A stretch of DNA of 64,000 nucleotides from CAZKYX01 sp964557125 (GCA_964557125.1 CAZKYX010000002.1:1-64000), one strand, 5' to 3'; shown: positions 53,451 through 60,608, counted from the stretch's first letter. Translations and numbers: made by a program. The notes: generated by a model from the sequence alone, not told the origin.

Positions 53451-53832
53451 AGATATCTCTACTATAGCATTTTCGAAAGTCTCATTCAGGATGTGTTTGC
53501 GGTATTAAATCATTTGAAGTCAATTTTCTAGTATTTTTCAGTAAATGCGGTAAATCAATGGATAAATGAGGGGATTGTTTCATGAAAAAGAGAGACGAGA
53601 TTTACAAAAATCTTGCCAAAATTGGCAATACATCAAAGTATATCAATATTTAAGTGCCTATACTATACCTCTAAATGGCAATTAAAATACGCGAGTGATA
53701 ACCTTTCAAAATAGCACTTTGGATTGATATAACGGTCTAATCTTGTTTTGGATAAAAGAGAGTAGAGAAGTTGTACGAGTGATTATACAGGGTAGAAATG
53801 ATGTTCCTTTTGGGAATCTAGCTTCAAAAATA
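53451..53832. promoter_or_regulatory. control region between two surface-protein genes
   Basis: No gene is seen in 382 AT-rich bases. It contains the promoter of the 53450 gene (TATAGT at about 53461-53466) and, at 53712-53742, a copy of the element gattagaccgttatatcaat, matched at 52310-52337 (gattagattgttatagcagt) and more loosely at 52088-52115. Confidence 0.4.
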
Positions 53833-54630
53833 CTATATCGAGGGTATAGCTATAAACATTATATTATTTTGGTATTGTCCAGCTGCTTGTGAGCTTGATA
53901 CGTTGGCTTTGTACGTAATTTGTGTTTGTCTCCCACGCCCAACATTAGTGCTGGACATAACGGTTTGGGATAGCTCAGCAGATTCACTTGAGGCAAACTG
54001 CTTATAAAAGGTTGAGGTCGCAAAGGCAGCAGGGCAGTCAGTACCGACAATATCATCGCATCGGTAGCCAAAGCCATAGGTAAGTGCACTAGTCCAAGCT
54101 GAGGCTGTTGTATGCGTGCAGGTTCCTGAATCACAGGTTGTATCAGGGATATCAACTCCGGTTGAATTCATTCTAAGCGGATGATTTTCATTTGCTAGAA
54201 TTTGATAGCCAGCAGCAGAGCCGTTATTTACCGTAAGGGTATTTGTGCGTGTGACTGGAGTGCCTGGAGCGAGTACCCCAAAATCAATAAATAACGACGA
54301 TATTGAGAAGGCAAAGGCTATTCTGGAGTTAACATACTGAAACCCAGCTCTGACCGTGTAATTGGCCCCAGTATAGAGGCCTGGGGCTATTTGTCCAACG
54401 GTAATGCCAAGGCCATATTGAGAATTGGCGGCTTTTCCTGCAGCGGTATTCAAGTTCCCAAAGTGAATAGTGTAGTTACTGTTAGACATGGTCTCGGCAT
54501 CAATAGTCCGAGCCCAAAATATCAAAAAAAGGGCAATGTTAAGCATTAAGAAAGGCAAAGAATATCGAGGTTTGAATATCGAATATCGTATATTGTATAT
54601 TGATTGTAGGATAGTGAATTTTGAGTTCAT
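53833..54630 (-). CDS. exported surface protein, WxL-domain-like
   Basis: A 265-aa protein. The N-terminus (ILQSIYNIRYSIFKPRYS) is translated dispersed-repeat DNA, followed by a signal helix (LPFLMLNIALFLIFWARTIDA). The mature part starts YTIHFGNLNTAAGKAANSQYG and continues with a beta-rich domain, SLFIDFGVLAPGTPVTRTNTLTV, ending in AAGQYQNNIMFIAIPS. That second half resembles the WxL/DUF-type beta domains of cell-wall proteins, but the W-x-L motif itself is not visible. It overlaps the four-helix-bundle gene by four bases (ATGA) and precedes the DUF916-like gene on the same strand. Confidence 0.65.
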   Translation of the reverse strand: MNSKFTILQSIYNIRYSIFKPRYSLPFLMLNIALFLIFWARTIDAETMSNSNYTIHFGNLNTAAGKAANSQYGLGITVGQIAPGLYTGANYTVRAGFQYVNSRIAFAFSISSLFIDFGVLAPGTPVTRTNTLTVNNGSAAGYQILANENHPLRMNSTGVDIPDTTCDSGTCTHTTASAWTSALTYGFGYRCDDIVGTDCPAAFATSTFYKQFASSESAELSQTVMSSTNVGRGRQTQITYKANVSSSQAAGQYQNNIMFIAIPSI

Positions 54631-55004
54631 ATGAAGGATTTGGTTTTTTTGATTATTCCTTGAAGAAGTTTGGACACAATGATTTGCTGCTGAATAATTT
54701 CTTCATAGTCCTTTGAGCTTATATAAGTTAAATCTCTACATATTAGAAGCTGATTCTGGATTTCATTAACTGACCCGAAGGCTAGATAATAAAAGTAAAC
54801 CTTGTCCTTATATGTTTTTCTGCCGAAACCCTCAGCTATATTATTCGTAATAGATGTAACTGCGCGTTTCATTTGATCCGTTAATGAGTATAATTCTTCT
54901 TTAGGTAAGCTTCTGGTTAGCCTATAAATCATTAATACAAGCGTGTGTCCCTCCTGCCAGACATGTAGGTCAGTGAAGGAAGATATGCTTTTCTTTACTT
55001 CCAT
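54627..55004 (-). CDS. four-helix-bundle protein (23S rRNA IVP family)
   Basis: A 125-aa all-helical protein with the family signature: FTDLHVWQEGHTLVLMIYRLTR, LTDQMKRAVTSITNNIAEGFGRKT and YLAFGSVNEIQNQL. The family was first seen inside 23S rRNA intervening sequences, but free-standing copies are common in candidate phyla and are often near dispersed repeats. Here the gene is framed by gaatatcgaatat-type repeat words (about 55000-55020 and 54540-54610), and its stop overlaps the start of the next gene. No rRNA is near. Function unproven; a pentameric nucleic-acid-binding bundle is the known structure type. Confidence 0.85.
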   Translation of the reverse strand: MEVKKSISSFTDLHVWQEGHTLVLMIYRLTRSLPKEELYSLTDQMKRAVTSITNNIAEGFGRKTYKDKVYFYYLAFGSVNEIQNQLLICRDLTYISSKDYEEIIQQQIIVSKLLQGIIKKTKSFI

Positions 55005-55027
55005 ATTCGATATTCAATATTCTAAAA

Positions 55028-55636
55028 TCACTTCTCTGCTTCATCATGCAGAGAAGAGGCTTCTTCGATGATTTCATCAATAGCTTCAATTTCTTCCTGT
55101 TCTCTCTGATTGCCATCTTCTCGCAGAGCTGTAGCTTCAGTGATAATATCATCTGTTTTAGCTTCAATTTTATCAGTCAACAAGCTTCTTCGCTCATACT
55201 CTCGGCCAAAAAAGTAGGCAATTGGGCCTATGAGGACAAGGGAGCCCAGCTTTATAAAGTTCTCAGTGGTTTTAGCTTCAAAAGCTTCCGGTATAAAGTA
55301 GAGTATAATCCCGAGAAGAAAAATGAGACTTGAGGTAGGACGGGCGAGAAATGAGATGCCAAAGAGTACAAAGTAGAGAAAAAAGAAGAGCGGCGATGAA
55401 AGACCATTCGTTGAGCTCACAATCAGAAGAACAACGCTGACAAGCCCAAAAACCTCGGGCAGTGAGCCTGTGAAAAGTTGTTCCCGAGTTTTTGAGCGCT
55501 TGGTGAGCGTGATGTAGATAATAGAGAAAACGATAAGAATTGCTAGAATATAGCTTGAGTATTCAAGAAGCGGACTGTTGTTGATGATATATACCATCAA
55601 AACAGCTGAGAGGATAGTGATGGATTCGATGAGCAT
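55028..55636 (-). CDS. six-helix membrane protein with acidic cytoplasmic tail
   Basis: A 202-aa protein with about six hydrophobic segments in residues 1-140 (e.g. ESITILSAVLMVYII, PEVFGLVSVVLLIVSS, LIFLLGIILYFIPEAF) and a 55-residue Glu-rich helical tail (LTDKIEAKTDDIITEATAL…EEIEAIDEIIEEASSLHDEAEK) that probably forms a coiled coil. The membrane part recalls the 5TM-type sensor domains of histidine kinases, but no kinase follows. I use ATG 55636; the open frame begins at a TTG six codons upstream. It is followed by the four-helix-bundle gene on the same strand. Confidence 0.7.
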   Translation of the reverse strand: MLIESITILSAVLMVYIINNSPLLEYSSYILAILIVFSIIYITLTKRSKTREQLFTGSLPEVFGLVSVVLLIVSSTNGLSSPLFFFLYFVLFGISFLARPTSSLIFLLGIILYFIPEAFEAKTTENFIKLGSLVLIGPIAYFFGREYERRSLLTDKIEAKTDDIITEATALREDGNQREQEEIEAIDEIIEEASSLHDEAEK

Positions 55637-55678
55637 ATATTTATCGTATACCAAATTGATTTATGCTTCAAGTTTGAT

Positions 55679-55860
55679 TTTTTTGTACTTTCGTTCCGTC
55701 GAAAGTACCAAAGCCTCTCGCCAAAGAGCGTTTTGAACGCTCATTTCTTCCATCACTCACTGAAAATCGGACTCATACTTCATAAAATCAGTATTCGCCT
55801 GTCCATTTTCCGAGCGTTCATTCAGTCAGAATTTCGAGTTCAAATTCGCAATTGGCGATA
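55679..55860. repeat. long dispersed repeat beside the 56 kb cassette (copy B)
   Basis: Starts with GTACTTTCG…CGAAAGTAC, then ccaaagcctct, a hairpin GAGCGTT/AACGCTC, cactcac, gaaaat, cggact, cgcct and cagaat blocks in the same order as 28197-28375. It lies 3' of the small-gene cassette, as copy A does. No gene is seen in 55655-56003. Confidence 0.6.
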
Positions 55861-56003
55861 TACAAGGAGGATACTTATTCTTAGTCATGCTGAACTTGTT
55901 TCAGCATCTATATATGATCTTGAAATGAAAAGTTTCAAGACTCGTCAGCAGGAAGATTCAGAATGGCAATTTTGAGGTAAATATAAAGATTTTAGAGTGT
56001 GGT

Positions 56004-56035
56004 GCCCCACCGTTCTGTAATAAGAACGGTGGGAC
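56004..56035 (-). terminator. 3' hairpin of the 56-57 kb cassette
   Basis: CCCACCGTTCT pairs with AGAACGGTGGG (11 bp or more). On the minus strand the loop reads TATTAC-type. The same stem, with the loop in the opposite orientation, is at 57523-57554. No U-tract follows. Confidence 0.6.
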
Positions 56036-56049
56036 GGGTACGTAGGATT

Positions 56050-56268
56050 TCAGGTGGGGAGAATTTTTTCTTCCTCAAGCCATCTGTCGATGGCTTTGGT
56101 TGCGGGTTCAAGAACAGAATCAAGTTCTGCCCAAGCATCACTTACAGCTTGAGCAGTAACTCTTGTAATTGCGACTTGGATCATGTGTTCCGCTTCAGCT
56201 TCATCCAGCTTTATGTGCGCCCGGACCATTGCCTCTTCTGTGACCTTAACGTAATCTGGTTTTTCCAT
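56050..56268 (-). CDS. small helical cassette protein
   Basis: A 72-aa acidic, helical protein (MEKPDYVKVTEEAMVRAHIK … WLEEEKILPT) with AGGAGAGG six bases before the ATG. Last gene of a four-gene cassette. The heptad-like spacing of Ala/Leu/Val suggests a helical hairpin or coiled coil. No known family. Confidence 0.65.
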   Translation of the reverse strand: MEKPDYVKVTEEAMVRAHIKLDEAEAEHMIQVAITRVTAQAVSDAWAELDSVLEPATKAIDRWLEEEKILPT

Positions 56269-56306
56269 GTAACCTCTCCTTAGTTAGTCGGGTTTTCCTT
56301 TTTGAG

Positions 56307-56765
56307 TTAGAGCTTGGATTTCAGGTTCAACTTTGAGAAACCTTCTTCGGACATGCAAACATGGAGGGCATATAGCCATAACCAAGAAGAGCCGTCTACA
56401 TACAGCCTTGGAAATTCCAAAACATCTTGGTCGGGAGTATCCATAAACCGTACTTTTTCAAGCGGGACTCCGGGCATATGAATGAGGATTTTCTTCCTCA
56501 AACCCGGTTCAAAGGAATTGACTTGAGGTTGTGGTTCTTTCAAGAAAAGCAGAAAGGCATATCTGCCAAAATAAAAGCCGTCCAGATGCGGACGACGATG
56601 GGTGCTTTTGACTTTTACCCCTTTTTCAGCTAAATCGGATACGAACACCTTGATATTCTTTCGGGCGTCCTCCTCGGTTGTATCAGGGATATCTGCTGTT
56701 CCGGGACTTAGGATAAGTATCCCGGACTGGTTACCTTTCTTCAGTACTAAAACGTCTTTAGACAT
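56307..56765 (-). CDS. hypothetical cassette protein
   Basis: A 152-aa soluble protein (MSKDVLVLKKGNQSGILILS at the start) with mixed alpha/beta composition. Notable stretches are STHRRPHLDGFYFGRYAFLL, EPGLRKKILIHMPGVP and YVDGSSWLWLYALHVC. It has no recognisable catalytic motif, although His/Arg/Asp clusters are present. Third gene of the cassette, after a 23-base gap, with CGAGGAAAC upstream of the ATG. Higher GC than the core genes around it. Function unknown. Confidence 0.65.
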   Translation of the reverse strand: MSKDVLVLKKGNQSGILILSPGTADIPDTTEEDARKNIKVFVSDLAEKGVKVKSTHRRPHLDGFYFGRYAFLLFLKEPQPQVNSFEPGLRKKILIHMPGVPLEKVRFMDTPDQDVLEFPRLYVDGSSWLWLYALHVCMSEEGFSKLNLKSKL

Positions 56766-56788
56766 TGTTTCCTCGTGTTCTTCTGAAC

Positions 56789-57010
56789 TTAAGCGGCTCT
56801 TGCAGCTGCTTTCTTTTGGCGGCGATTGCGTCGCCAGTCACCAAAGCTCATATAGGCAATAAAGCCTGAGCTGGTGAGTGCGCTTACAAAAGTGCTTCCG
56901 AGTCCAGGGCCAATAAATGGAATCGGCCAGAGAAGTGCTTGAACACCCACGGTTACAACTGCAACCTTAGTGCTGAATTGCAGAGCCCCTTCGCCAAGCT
57001 TTTCTTTCAT
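56789..57010 (-). CDS. small membrane cassette protein
   Basis: A 73-aa protein with a hydrophobic centre (about residues 15-52, VAVVTVGVQALLWPIPFIGPGLGS…FIAYMSF) and a very basic tail (RRNRRQKKAAARAA). The Pro/Gly break suggests a helical hairpin in the membrane with the tail in the cytoplasm. AAGGAGAAAG precedes the ATG. Second gene of the cassette. No family recognised. Confidence 0.65.
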   Translation of the reverse strand: MKEKLGEGALQFSTKVAVVTVGVQALLWPIPFIGPGLGSTFVSALTSSGFIAYMSFGDWRRNRRQKKAAARAA

Positions 57011-57054
57011 ACTTTCTCCTTAAAGCGTGTTTTTTGAACTCAATTGCTGGTTTA

Positions 57055-57264
57055 TCAGACAGTTGTAAAAACTGCCAGTATAACCCCGATGAGAAGAACT
57101 ACTGCACTTGCCCAGAAGGCTTTAATTATAAGGCGTCTGTGAGTTAGCTTGAGTCCGTCAGTTCTATGGAGAAGATATACCCATTTCTTGTATATAGGGT
57201 ATCCTATGCTTAGAATCACACCGAGTGCTCCAGCTAGGATAAGTATACTAATCAGAATTTCCAC
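57055..57264 (-). CDS. small two-helix membrane cassette protein
   Basis: A 69-aa protein with two membrane helices (ILISILILAGALGVILSIGY and AFWASAVVLLIGVILAVF) joined by a basic loop. The start is GTG at 57264 with AAAGGAG seven bases upstream. First gene of the cassette under the promoter at 57420. The 44-base gap to the next gene has a second ribosome site. No family recognised. Confidence 0.65.
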   Translation of the reverse strand: MEILISILILAGALGVILSIGYPIYKKWVYLLHRTDGLKLTHRRLIIKAFWASAVVLLIGVILAVFTTV

Positions 57265-57376
57265 CTTTTCTCCTTTTTCCTACGTATGTTAAAGAGCTTC
57301 GCTTCTTTTGAAGCTATGCAAACCCTTCCGTAGCTTTTCAGCGTAGGAGGGTAAATGTACATCCAAGCTCAAAAGA

Positions 57377-57448
57377 TACACAGCGAGTGCGTAGTTTCTA
57401 ACTTAGATAGAATAGCGGAATTATACCACGATTATACGAAAATAAAAA
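57377..57448 (-). promoter_or_regulatory. 57 kb cassette promoter with class I leader hairpin
   Basis: Extended -10 TGGTATAAT (box at 57420-57425) with a weak -35, TTTTTA, 17 bases away. Leader hairpin UACGCA[CUCGC]UGUGUA at 57377-57393; its loop is 32 bases from the -10 box, exactly as at 28.9 and 59.1 kb. Confidence 0.65.
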
Positions 57449-57522
57449 CTATGAGATATTAATAGCGTATAGTTAGGATAGGGCACAGGGTATAGTTTGG
57501 AATTAAGGGGGGTGAGTTGGGA

Positions 57523-57554
57523 GCCCCACCGTTCTTATTACAGAACGGTGGGAC
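57523..57554 (-). terminator. 3' hairpin of the 57.6-59.1 kb cassette
   Basis: Same stem as 56004-56035 (CCCACCGTTCT/AGAACGGTGGG), but the five-base loop is inverted relative to that copy. It stands 24 bases behind the last cassette gene; no U-tract. Confidence 0.6.
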
Positions 57555-57577
57555 AAATTGTTGAAATTACGTAGGTC

Positions 57578-57940
57578 TTAAGCTGGGACCGCCCGTTTGA
57601 GCTTGAGCTCCTCAGCTTCGGTTGTAATGACCTCAAGAACACACGTGTTCTTTTGGAAATACACATGACTGGTTCTCCCATGTCTGTGTATGCACATGAC
57701 AGCCGGCTTGTTGATGTAGGCCTCAAAAGGCCTGCCCGACTTGTCCATGTATGTACAGGAGATGAGTTCAAACTTCCCACGAATCCTTTCGAATTCGTCA
57801 GAAGAGATCGCAATCCTGATATTGGGCAGCCGGATGTCATACCAGAAGTTTCCTTCTGTTTCGCAGCCGATTGGCCCGATGGCGAAGAGGAAATCTTCTT
57901 GGTTAACAATAAGACAACCACCGATACTAACTGGATTCAT
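57578..57940 (-). CDS. hypothetical cassette protein
   Basis: A 120-aa protein, probably beta-rich (VSIGGCLIVNQEDFLFAIGP, NIRIAISSDEFERI, SGRPFEAYINKPAVMCIH, HVYFQKNTCVLEVI). The start at ATG 57940 is fixed by GGGAGG six bases upstream; the longer open frame would overlap the preceding gene and lacks a ribosome site. It starts ten bases after that gene's stop. Last gene of the four-gene cassette. No family recognised. Confidence 0.65.
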   Translation of the reverse strand: MNPVSIGGCLIVNQEDFLFAIGPIGCETEGNFWYDIRLPNIRIAISSDEFERIRGKFELISCTYMDKSGRPFEAYINKPAVMCIHRHGRTSHVYFQKNTCVLEVITTEAEELKLKRAVPA

Positions 57941-57950
57941 CTCTTCCTCC

Positions 57951-58241
57951 CTAGTTTTGAACTGGTACGTGCGGGATTGGCTTGAGAGCATTTGTATCTG
58001 CCTCACTCCAATTTCCGTCGGTGAGATTGTTCAGAATGATTTCTGACTCAGTGATTTTGTAGTTTGCCGCTGCAAGCAGGCTCTGATGCTTCTGGATTTC
58101 TCCTTGCGCGTCGTACTGACGCAAAAGTGCTTCGGCAAGTCTGCCTTTTTCAGCTTGAATTCTGGCTGCAAGGTCGTTTGCCATTTCCATGAGCCTGTCC
58201 ATCCTTTCGTCTTTGGGTTCAGGATAGGGTAGAATACTCAT
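57951..58241 (-). CDS. coiled-coil cassette protein
   Basis: A 96-aa protein whose residues 12-72 form a long charged helix (RLMEMANDLAARIQAEKGRL, QYDAQGEIQKHQSLLAAANY), probably a coiled coil, with a Pro-containing tail (KPIPHVPVQN). AAAGGTGAAA precedes the ATG. Third gene of the cassette. The heptad pattern suggests a structural or scaffold role such as seen in phage head or tail proteins, but nothing proves this. Confidence 0.65.
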   Translation of the reverse strand: MSILPYPEPKDERMDRLMEMANDLAARIQAEKGRLAEALLRQYDAQGEIQKHQSLLAAANYKITESEIILNNLTDGNWSEADTNALKPIPHVPVQN

Positions 58242-58312
58242 TTAGTTTCACCTTTCTTTACCGTGCCATTCTTTTCAGGCCGTCGGTGCTCGTTTTCCAC
58301 GATGCTTCTCAT

Positions 58313-58651
58313 TTAGAAAATCTGCGGATTTAATCTGCGTATTTCTTGCAGTTCAGCTTCACAGAAAGCGTAATATGTGTTTGTTACCGATTGGTAGTAG
58401 TTTGCATATGCATTCAGTTGAAGACGAAGAGCTAGTTTTTTTGCAGCCCATGAGGTGACGATATGTTCTTTCCAGAAGGAATGGACAATCGGTAATGAGC
58501 GCCAAAAACCTGGCTTTGCCAATTTTTCGTTGAGTTCCATATCACTTTTATGTGACTCCTCATAAAACTCGACAAGGAATCTGCGAGTTCTTATATCAAC
58601 ATCCAGTTTTTCTTTGAGAATTCGTTCGCGCATAGAAATGTCACTTGTCAT
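58313..58651 (-). CDS. helical cassette protein
   Basis: A 112-aa mostly helical protein (MTSDISMRERILKEKLDVDI at the start, WAAKKLALRLQLNAYANYYQ in the middle). The start at 58651 is chosen because AAAGGAG is five bases upstream. It begins ten bases after the kinase gene. Aromatic and basic residues are frequent in the C-terminal helices. No known domain. Confidence 0.65.
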   Translation of the reverse strand: MTSDISMRERILKEKLDVDIRTRRFLVEFYEESHKSDMELNEKLAKPGFWRSLPIVHSFWKEHIVTSWAAKKLALRLQLNAYANYYQSVTNTYYAFCEAELQEIRRLNPQIF

Positions 58652-58661
58652 TTTTTCTCCT

Positions 58662-59078
58662 TTACCCAAGAACCGTTTGGAGGGTAAGAGTTTGCATCTT
58701 TGCCCTCATCGAATCGAGTTTGTATTGGGGCACGTTATGAGTGCTCTGGAAATTGCCGGTTGTGCGGACAAATCCAATTTCAATGCCCATCGTTACGGCG
58801 TGATGCACGTAGCGAGAGCATTCCCAAGTCTCAATGTTGGTGTTATCAACGATGACAGTCTTGCCTTCGTTGAGCAAATCCTTGGCGCGTTCCAGATTCA
58901 GCCCATGATATGCACGAAGCATGTCAGGGTTGAATTTGTAAACACCTCCGACCATAAAATAGTCGTCGGTGGAGCAGATGACGGCATTTTCGCCGATCTC
59001 ATCCTTGAGCTCTTTTGCGCGCGTGCTTTTGCCGGATCCCGGAAGACCTTGCATGATGATAAGCTTCTGATTTGCCAA
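58662..59078 (-). CDS. P-loop kinase of polynucleotide-kinase type (AAA_33)
   Basis: A 138-aa protein with P-loop GLPGSGKST at residues 11-19, ICSTDDYF (Walker-B-like, with the general-base Asp) and VIVDNTNIETWE, the pattern of the small AAA_33/N4BP2-like kinases that phosphorylate nucleic-acid 5' ends or similar hydroxyls. A lid Arg occurs in FVRTTGNF. It starts at TTG with AGGAG three bases away, a short gap; a TAA in the same frame lies just upstream. First gene of its cassette. Together with the HAD protein of the first cassette it would provide kinase and phosphatase halves of an RNA-repair system; that link is an inference. Confidence 0.75.
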   Translation of the reverse strand: MANQKLIIMQGLPGSGKSTRAKELKDEIGENAVICSTDDYFMVGGVYKFNPDMLRAYHGLNLERAKDLLNEGKTVIVDNTNIETWECSRYVHHAVTMGIEIGFVRTTGNFQSTHNVPQYKLDSMRAKMQTLTLQTVLG

Positions 59079-59361
59079 TTTCTCCTGCCTTTCTTATGAC
59101 CAGTGAAGGACTTCCTTGAACTTACGCATACGCACAGGGTAGGGAGGAACTTCATGGTTTCCTTTCAGTTGTTTTGGTTCGGGTTTCCCCAAACCTTGAC
59201 CTACGTTGCCCCGCACCACAAGGGTGCAGGACTATTTCAAAGAACCCTCTTTCGCTTAAGCTTCAGAAGGGCATGCTACCCAAAAGAGTTTAGCGATAGA
59301 GTTTTCTGCTCCCTCCATAACACAGCAAGTGCGTTAATTTAGGCACAGAATTAATAAGGCA
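59079..59361 (-). other. long leader of the 57.6-59.1 kb cassette
   Basis: The transcript from 59362 has a leader of about 280 bases. Besides the class I hairpin (59318-59336) it can fold CCTGCACCCTTGTGGTGCGGGG-like hairpins near 59205-59230 and contains a short frame of 20 codons (starting at 59317) without ribosome site. A possible start with GAAAGGAAACC upstream (59155) opens an 85-codon frame overlapping the kinase gene in another frame, which I do not accept. Confidence 0.4.
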
Positions 59362-59390
59362 ATTATATCACGAAAGTGGGGTAAAATCAA
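59318..59390 (-). promoter_or_regulatory. 59 kb cassette promoter with class I leader hairpin
   Basis: Minus-strand TTGATT (59385-59390) and TATAAT (59362-59367), 17 bases apart. Leader hairpin UAACGCA[CUUGC]UGUGUUA at 59318-59336, loop 32 bases from the -10 box. Confidence 0.7.
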
Positions 59391-59462
59391 AAAACTATAA
59401 GACGTTAATAGCGTGAAGTTAGGACAGGGTACAGCGTACAGTTTTGAACTTGGGAAAACGAA

Positions 59463-59726
59463 TTATGAATTAGGGAAAAGTATTTTCCGGCCCGCCTCTT
59501 CATTTGAAGGGCGTGGCCGGAAGAGTGGAGTACGTATATGAGGCTCCTCAGCCTCAAAGTTGGTGCGGCGGTCGTGCTGCTTGACCTTTTCGCGCGCGAT
59601 GTTGCGGGCGAGCTTCTTGATGCGGTTCCAGCTGCCGTTGCAGCAGCAGGGGCACCCGTAGGGACCCAGCTTGCGCCCAGTGCCATTCCCGAAGAACGGC
59701 TTCTGGTGATACCGGAACAAGTCCAA
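59463..59726 (-). CDS. small Cys/Arg-rich protein, possible
   Basis: An 87-aa frame encoding GRKLGPYGCPCCCNGSWNRIKK and a helical basic segment (LARNIAREKVKQHDRR). The cysteine cluster could bind metal and the basic helix nucleic acid. It starts at TTG with GGAG seven bases upstream. Its last 20 codons overlap a strong hairpin (CCGGCC/GGCCGG, 59485-59522) of terminator type, so the true end is uncertain. GC content and strand match the cassettes on both sides. The composition looks like a real protein, but no family is recognised. Confidence 0.45.
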   Translation of the reverse strand: MDLFRYHQKPFFGNGTGRKLGPYGCPCCCNGSWNRIKKLARNIAREKVKQHDRRTNFEAEEPHIRTPLFRPRPSNEEAGRKILFPNS

Positions 59727-59933
59727 CTGTATACTCCAATTGTCAATGTGATTGGCCTCAAAGATACTGCTTATATATCAGTGAGACAAACCCACGTGAA
59801 TTATACAGAAAAAGAGTTGGAAATTCAATACTATAAGATTAGGTTGCAGGTTACAGGTTACAGATTTCGGGTTTTAGGGAAATTTAAACAGCTAAATAAC
59901 TAATAACTAATCACGAATAACAAATTTGTAGGT

Positions 59934-59962
59934 GTGCCCTGAGTGTTTTAAGCTCAGGGCAC
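59934..59962 (-). terminator. 3' hairpin of the 60 kb cassette (no U-tract)
   Basis: GTGCCCTGAG pairs perfectly with CTCAGGGCAC around a nine-base loop, 22 bases after the last stop codon. Confidence 0.6.
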
Positions 59963-59983
59963 GATGTATTGGGTAGGAAAAGA

Positions 59984-60325
59984 TTAAGTGCTGATATCGA
60001 TGTCTGAAAGACCCTCGGCGAGTGCGCCTAGGACTTCTCCGCTAGCTTCGGCTAGAGCTCCGGCAACGTCTCCAGCTCCCTCAAGGAGCTCTGGTAGGAC
60101 TTGCCCTACTGCTCCAGCTCCATTGACAAGAGCACCTCCCACGGCCTTTGCCCCTTCAAGGACAAGATGGGGCGGAATTGAGGTGATAAGCTCTTCAACA
60201 AGATCCGGTGAGGTTGCCATTACCTCAAATACGCCTTGGGTGGCTGCACCAACTTGATTGGCAATGCCTCCCAGAGCATTTGCAGCGGTGTTTTGGGCTC
60301 GTTTTCGCCTGTTAACTGGTTCCAC
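59984..60325 (-). CDS. Ala/Gly-rich cassette protein
   Basis: A 113-aa low-complexity protein. It has a basic start (MEPVNRRKRAQN) and then long Ala/Gly/Val-rich amphipathic stretches (GGALVNGAGAVGQVLPELLE, GEVLGALAEGLSDIDIST). The glycine-zipper-like spacing could allow membrane or self association. The start GTG shares a base with the stop of the upstream gene (TAGTG), so translation is coupled, with AGGAG nine bases before. Second gene of a two-gene cassette. No family recognised. Confidence 0.65.
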   Translation of the reverse strand: MEPVNRRKRAQNTAANALGGIANQVGAATQGVFEVMATSPDLVEELITSIPPHLVLEGAKAVGGALVNGAGAVGQVLPELLEGAGDVAGALAEASGEVLGALAEGLSDIDIST

Positions 60326-60543
60326 TAATTTTTCTCCTCGTAAATGTCCCCAACAATGTATTTTTTGTTGGTTGGATTTTCTTTGACTTTGTATGTCTGG
60401 CGATGCTCATGAGATACAAATTCCGCTATCCTTTCCTCTGCCTCCTCACGAGAATTGTGTATGGATGCCACATAGGTGGTCGAATGCGCGTCAGTTCTCA
60501 GAACCAGATAGTTTATTTTTTCCCTTTCCCTTTTAATGTGCAT
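60325..60543 (-). CDS. small hypothetical cassette protein
   Basis: A 72-aa soluble protein (MHIKREREKINYLVLRTDAH … YIVGDIYEEKN) with an alternation of beta and helix (TTYVASIHNSREEAEERIAEF) that suggests a small alpha/beta fold. TAGGAAGGC precedes the ATG. First gene of the cassette under the promoter at 60652, coupled to the Ala/Gly-rich gene. No family recognised. Confidence 0.65.
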   Translation of the reverse strand: MHIKREREKINYLVLRTDAHSTTYVASIHNSREEAEERIAEFVSHEHRQTYKVKENPTNKKYIVGDIYEEKN

Positions 60544-60608
60544 GCCTTCCTACTTGTACTTGTCAATAAAGACCAAGACGAGTTAAGGCGGGCTAACTAA
60601 AACCCAAA

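Noticed and set aside
57538..57921. 127-codon minus-strand frame
   Set aside because: It overlaps the better supported gene 57578-57940 in another frame and runs through the 3' hairpin.
58898..59155. 85-codon minus-strand frame with a purine-rich site upstream
   Set aside because: It overlaps the kinase gene in another frame; its translation after residue 30 is simply the shifted kinase sequence and shows no domain. A short leader peptide remains possible.
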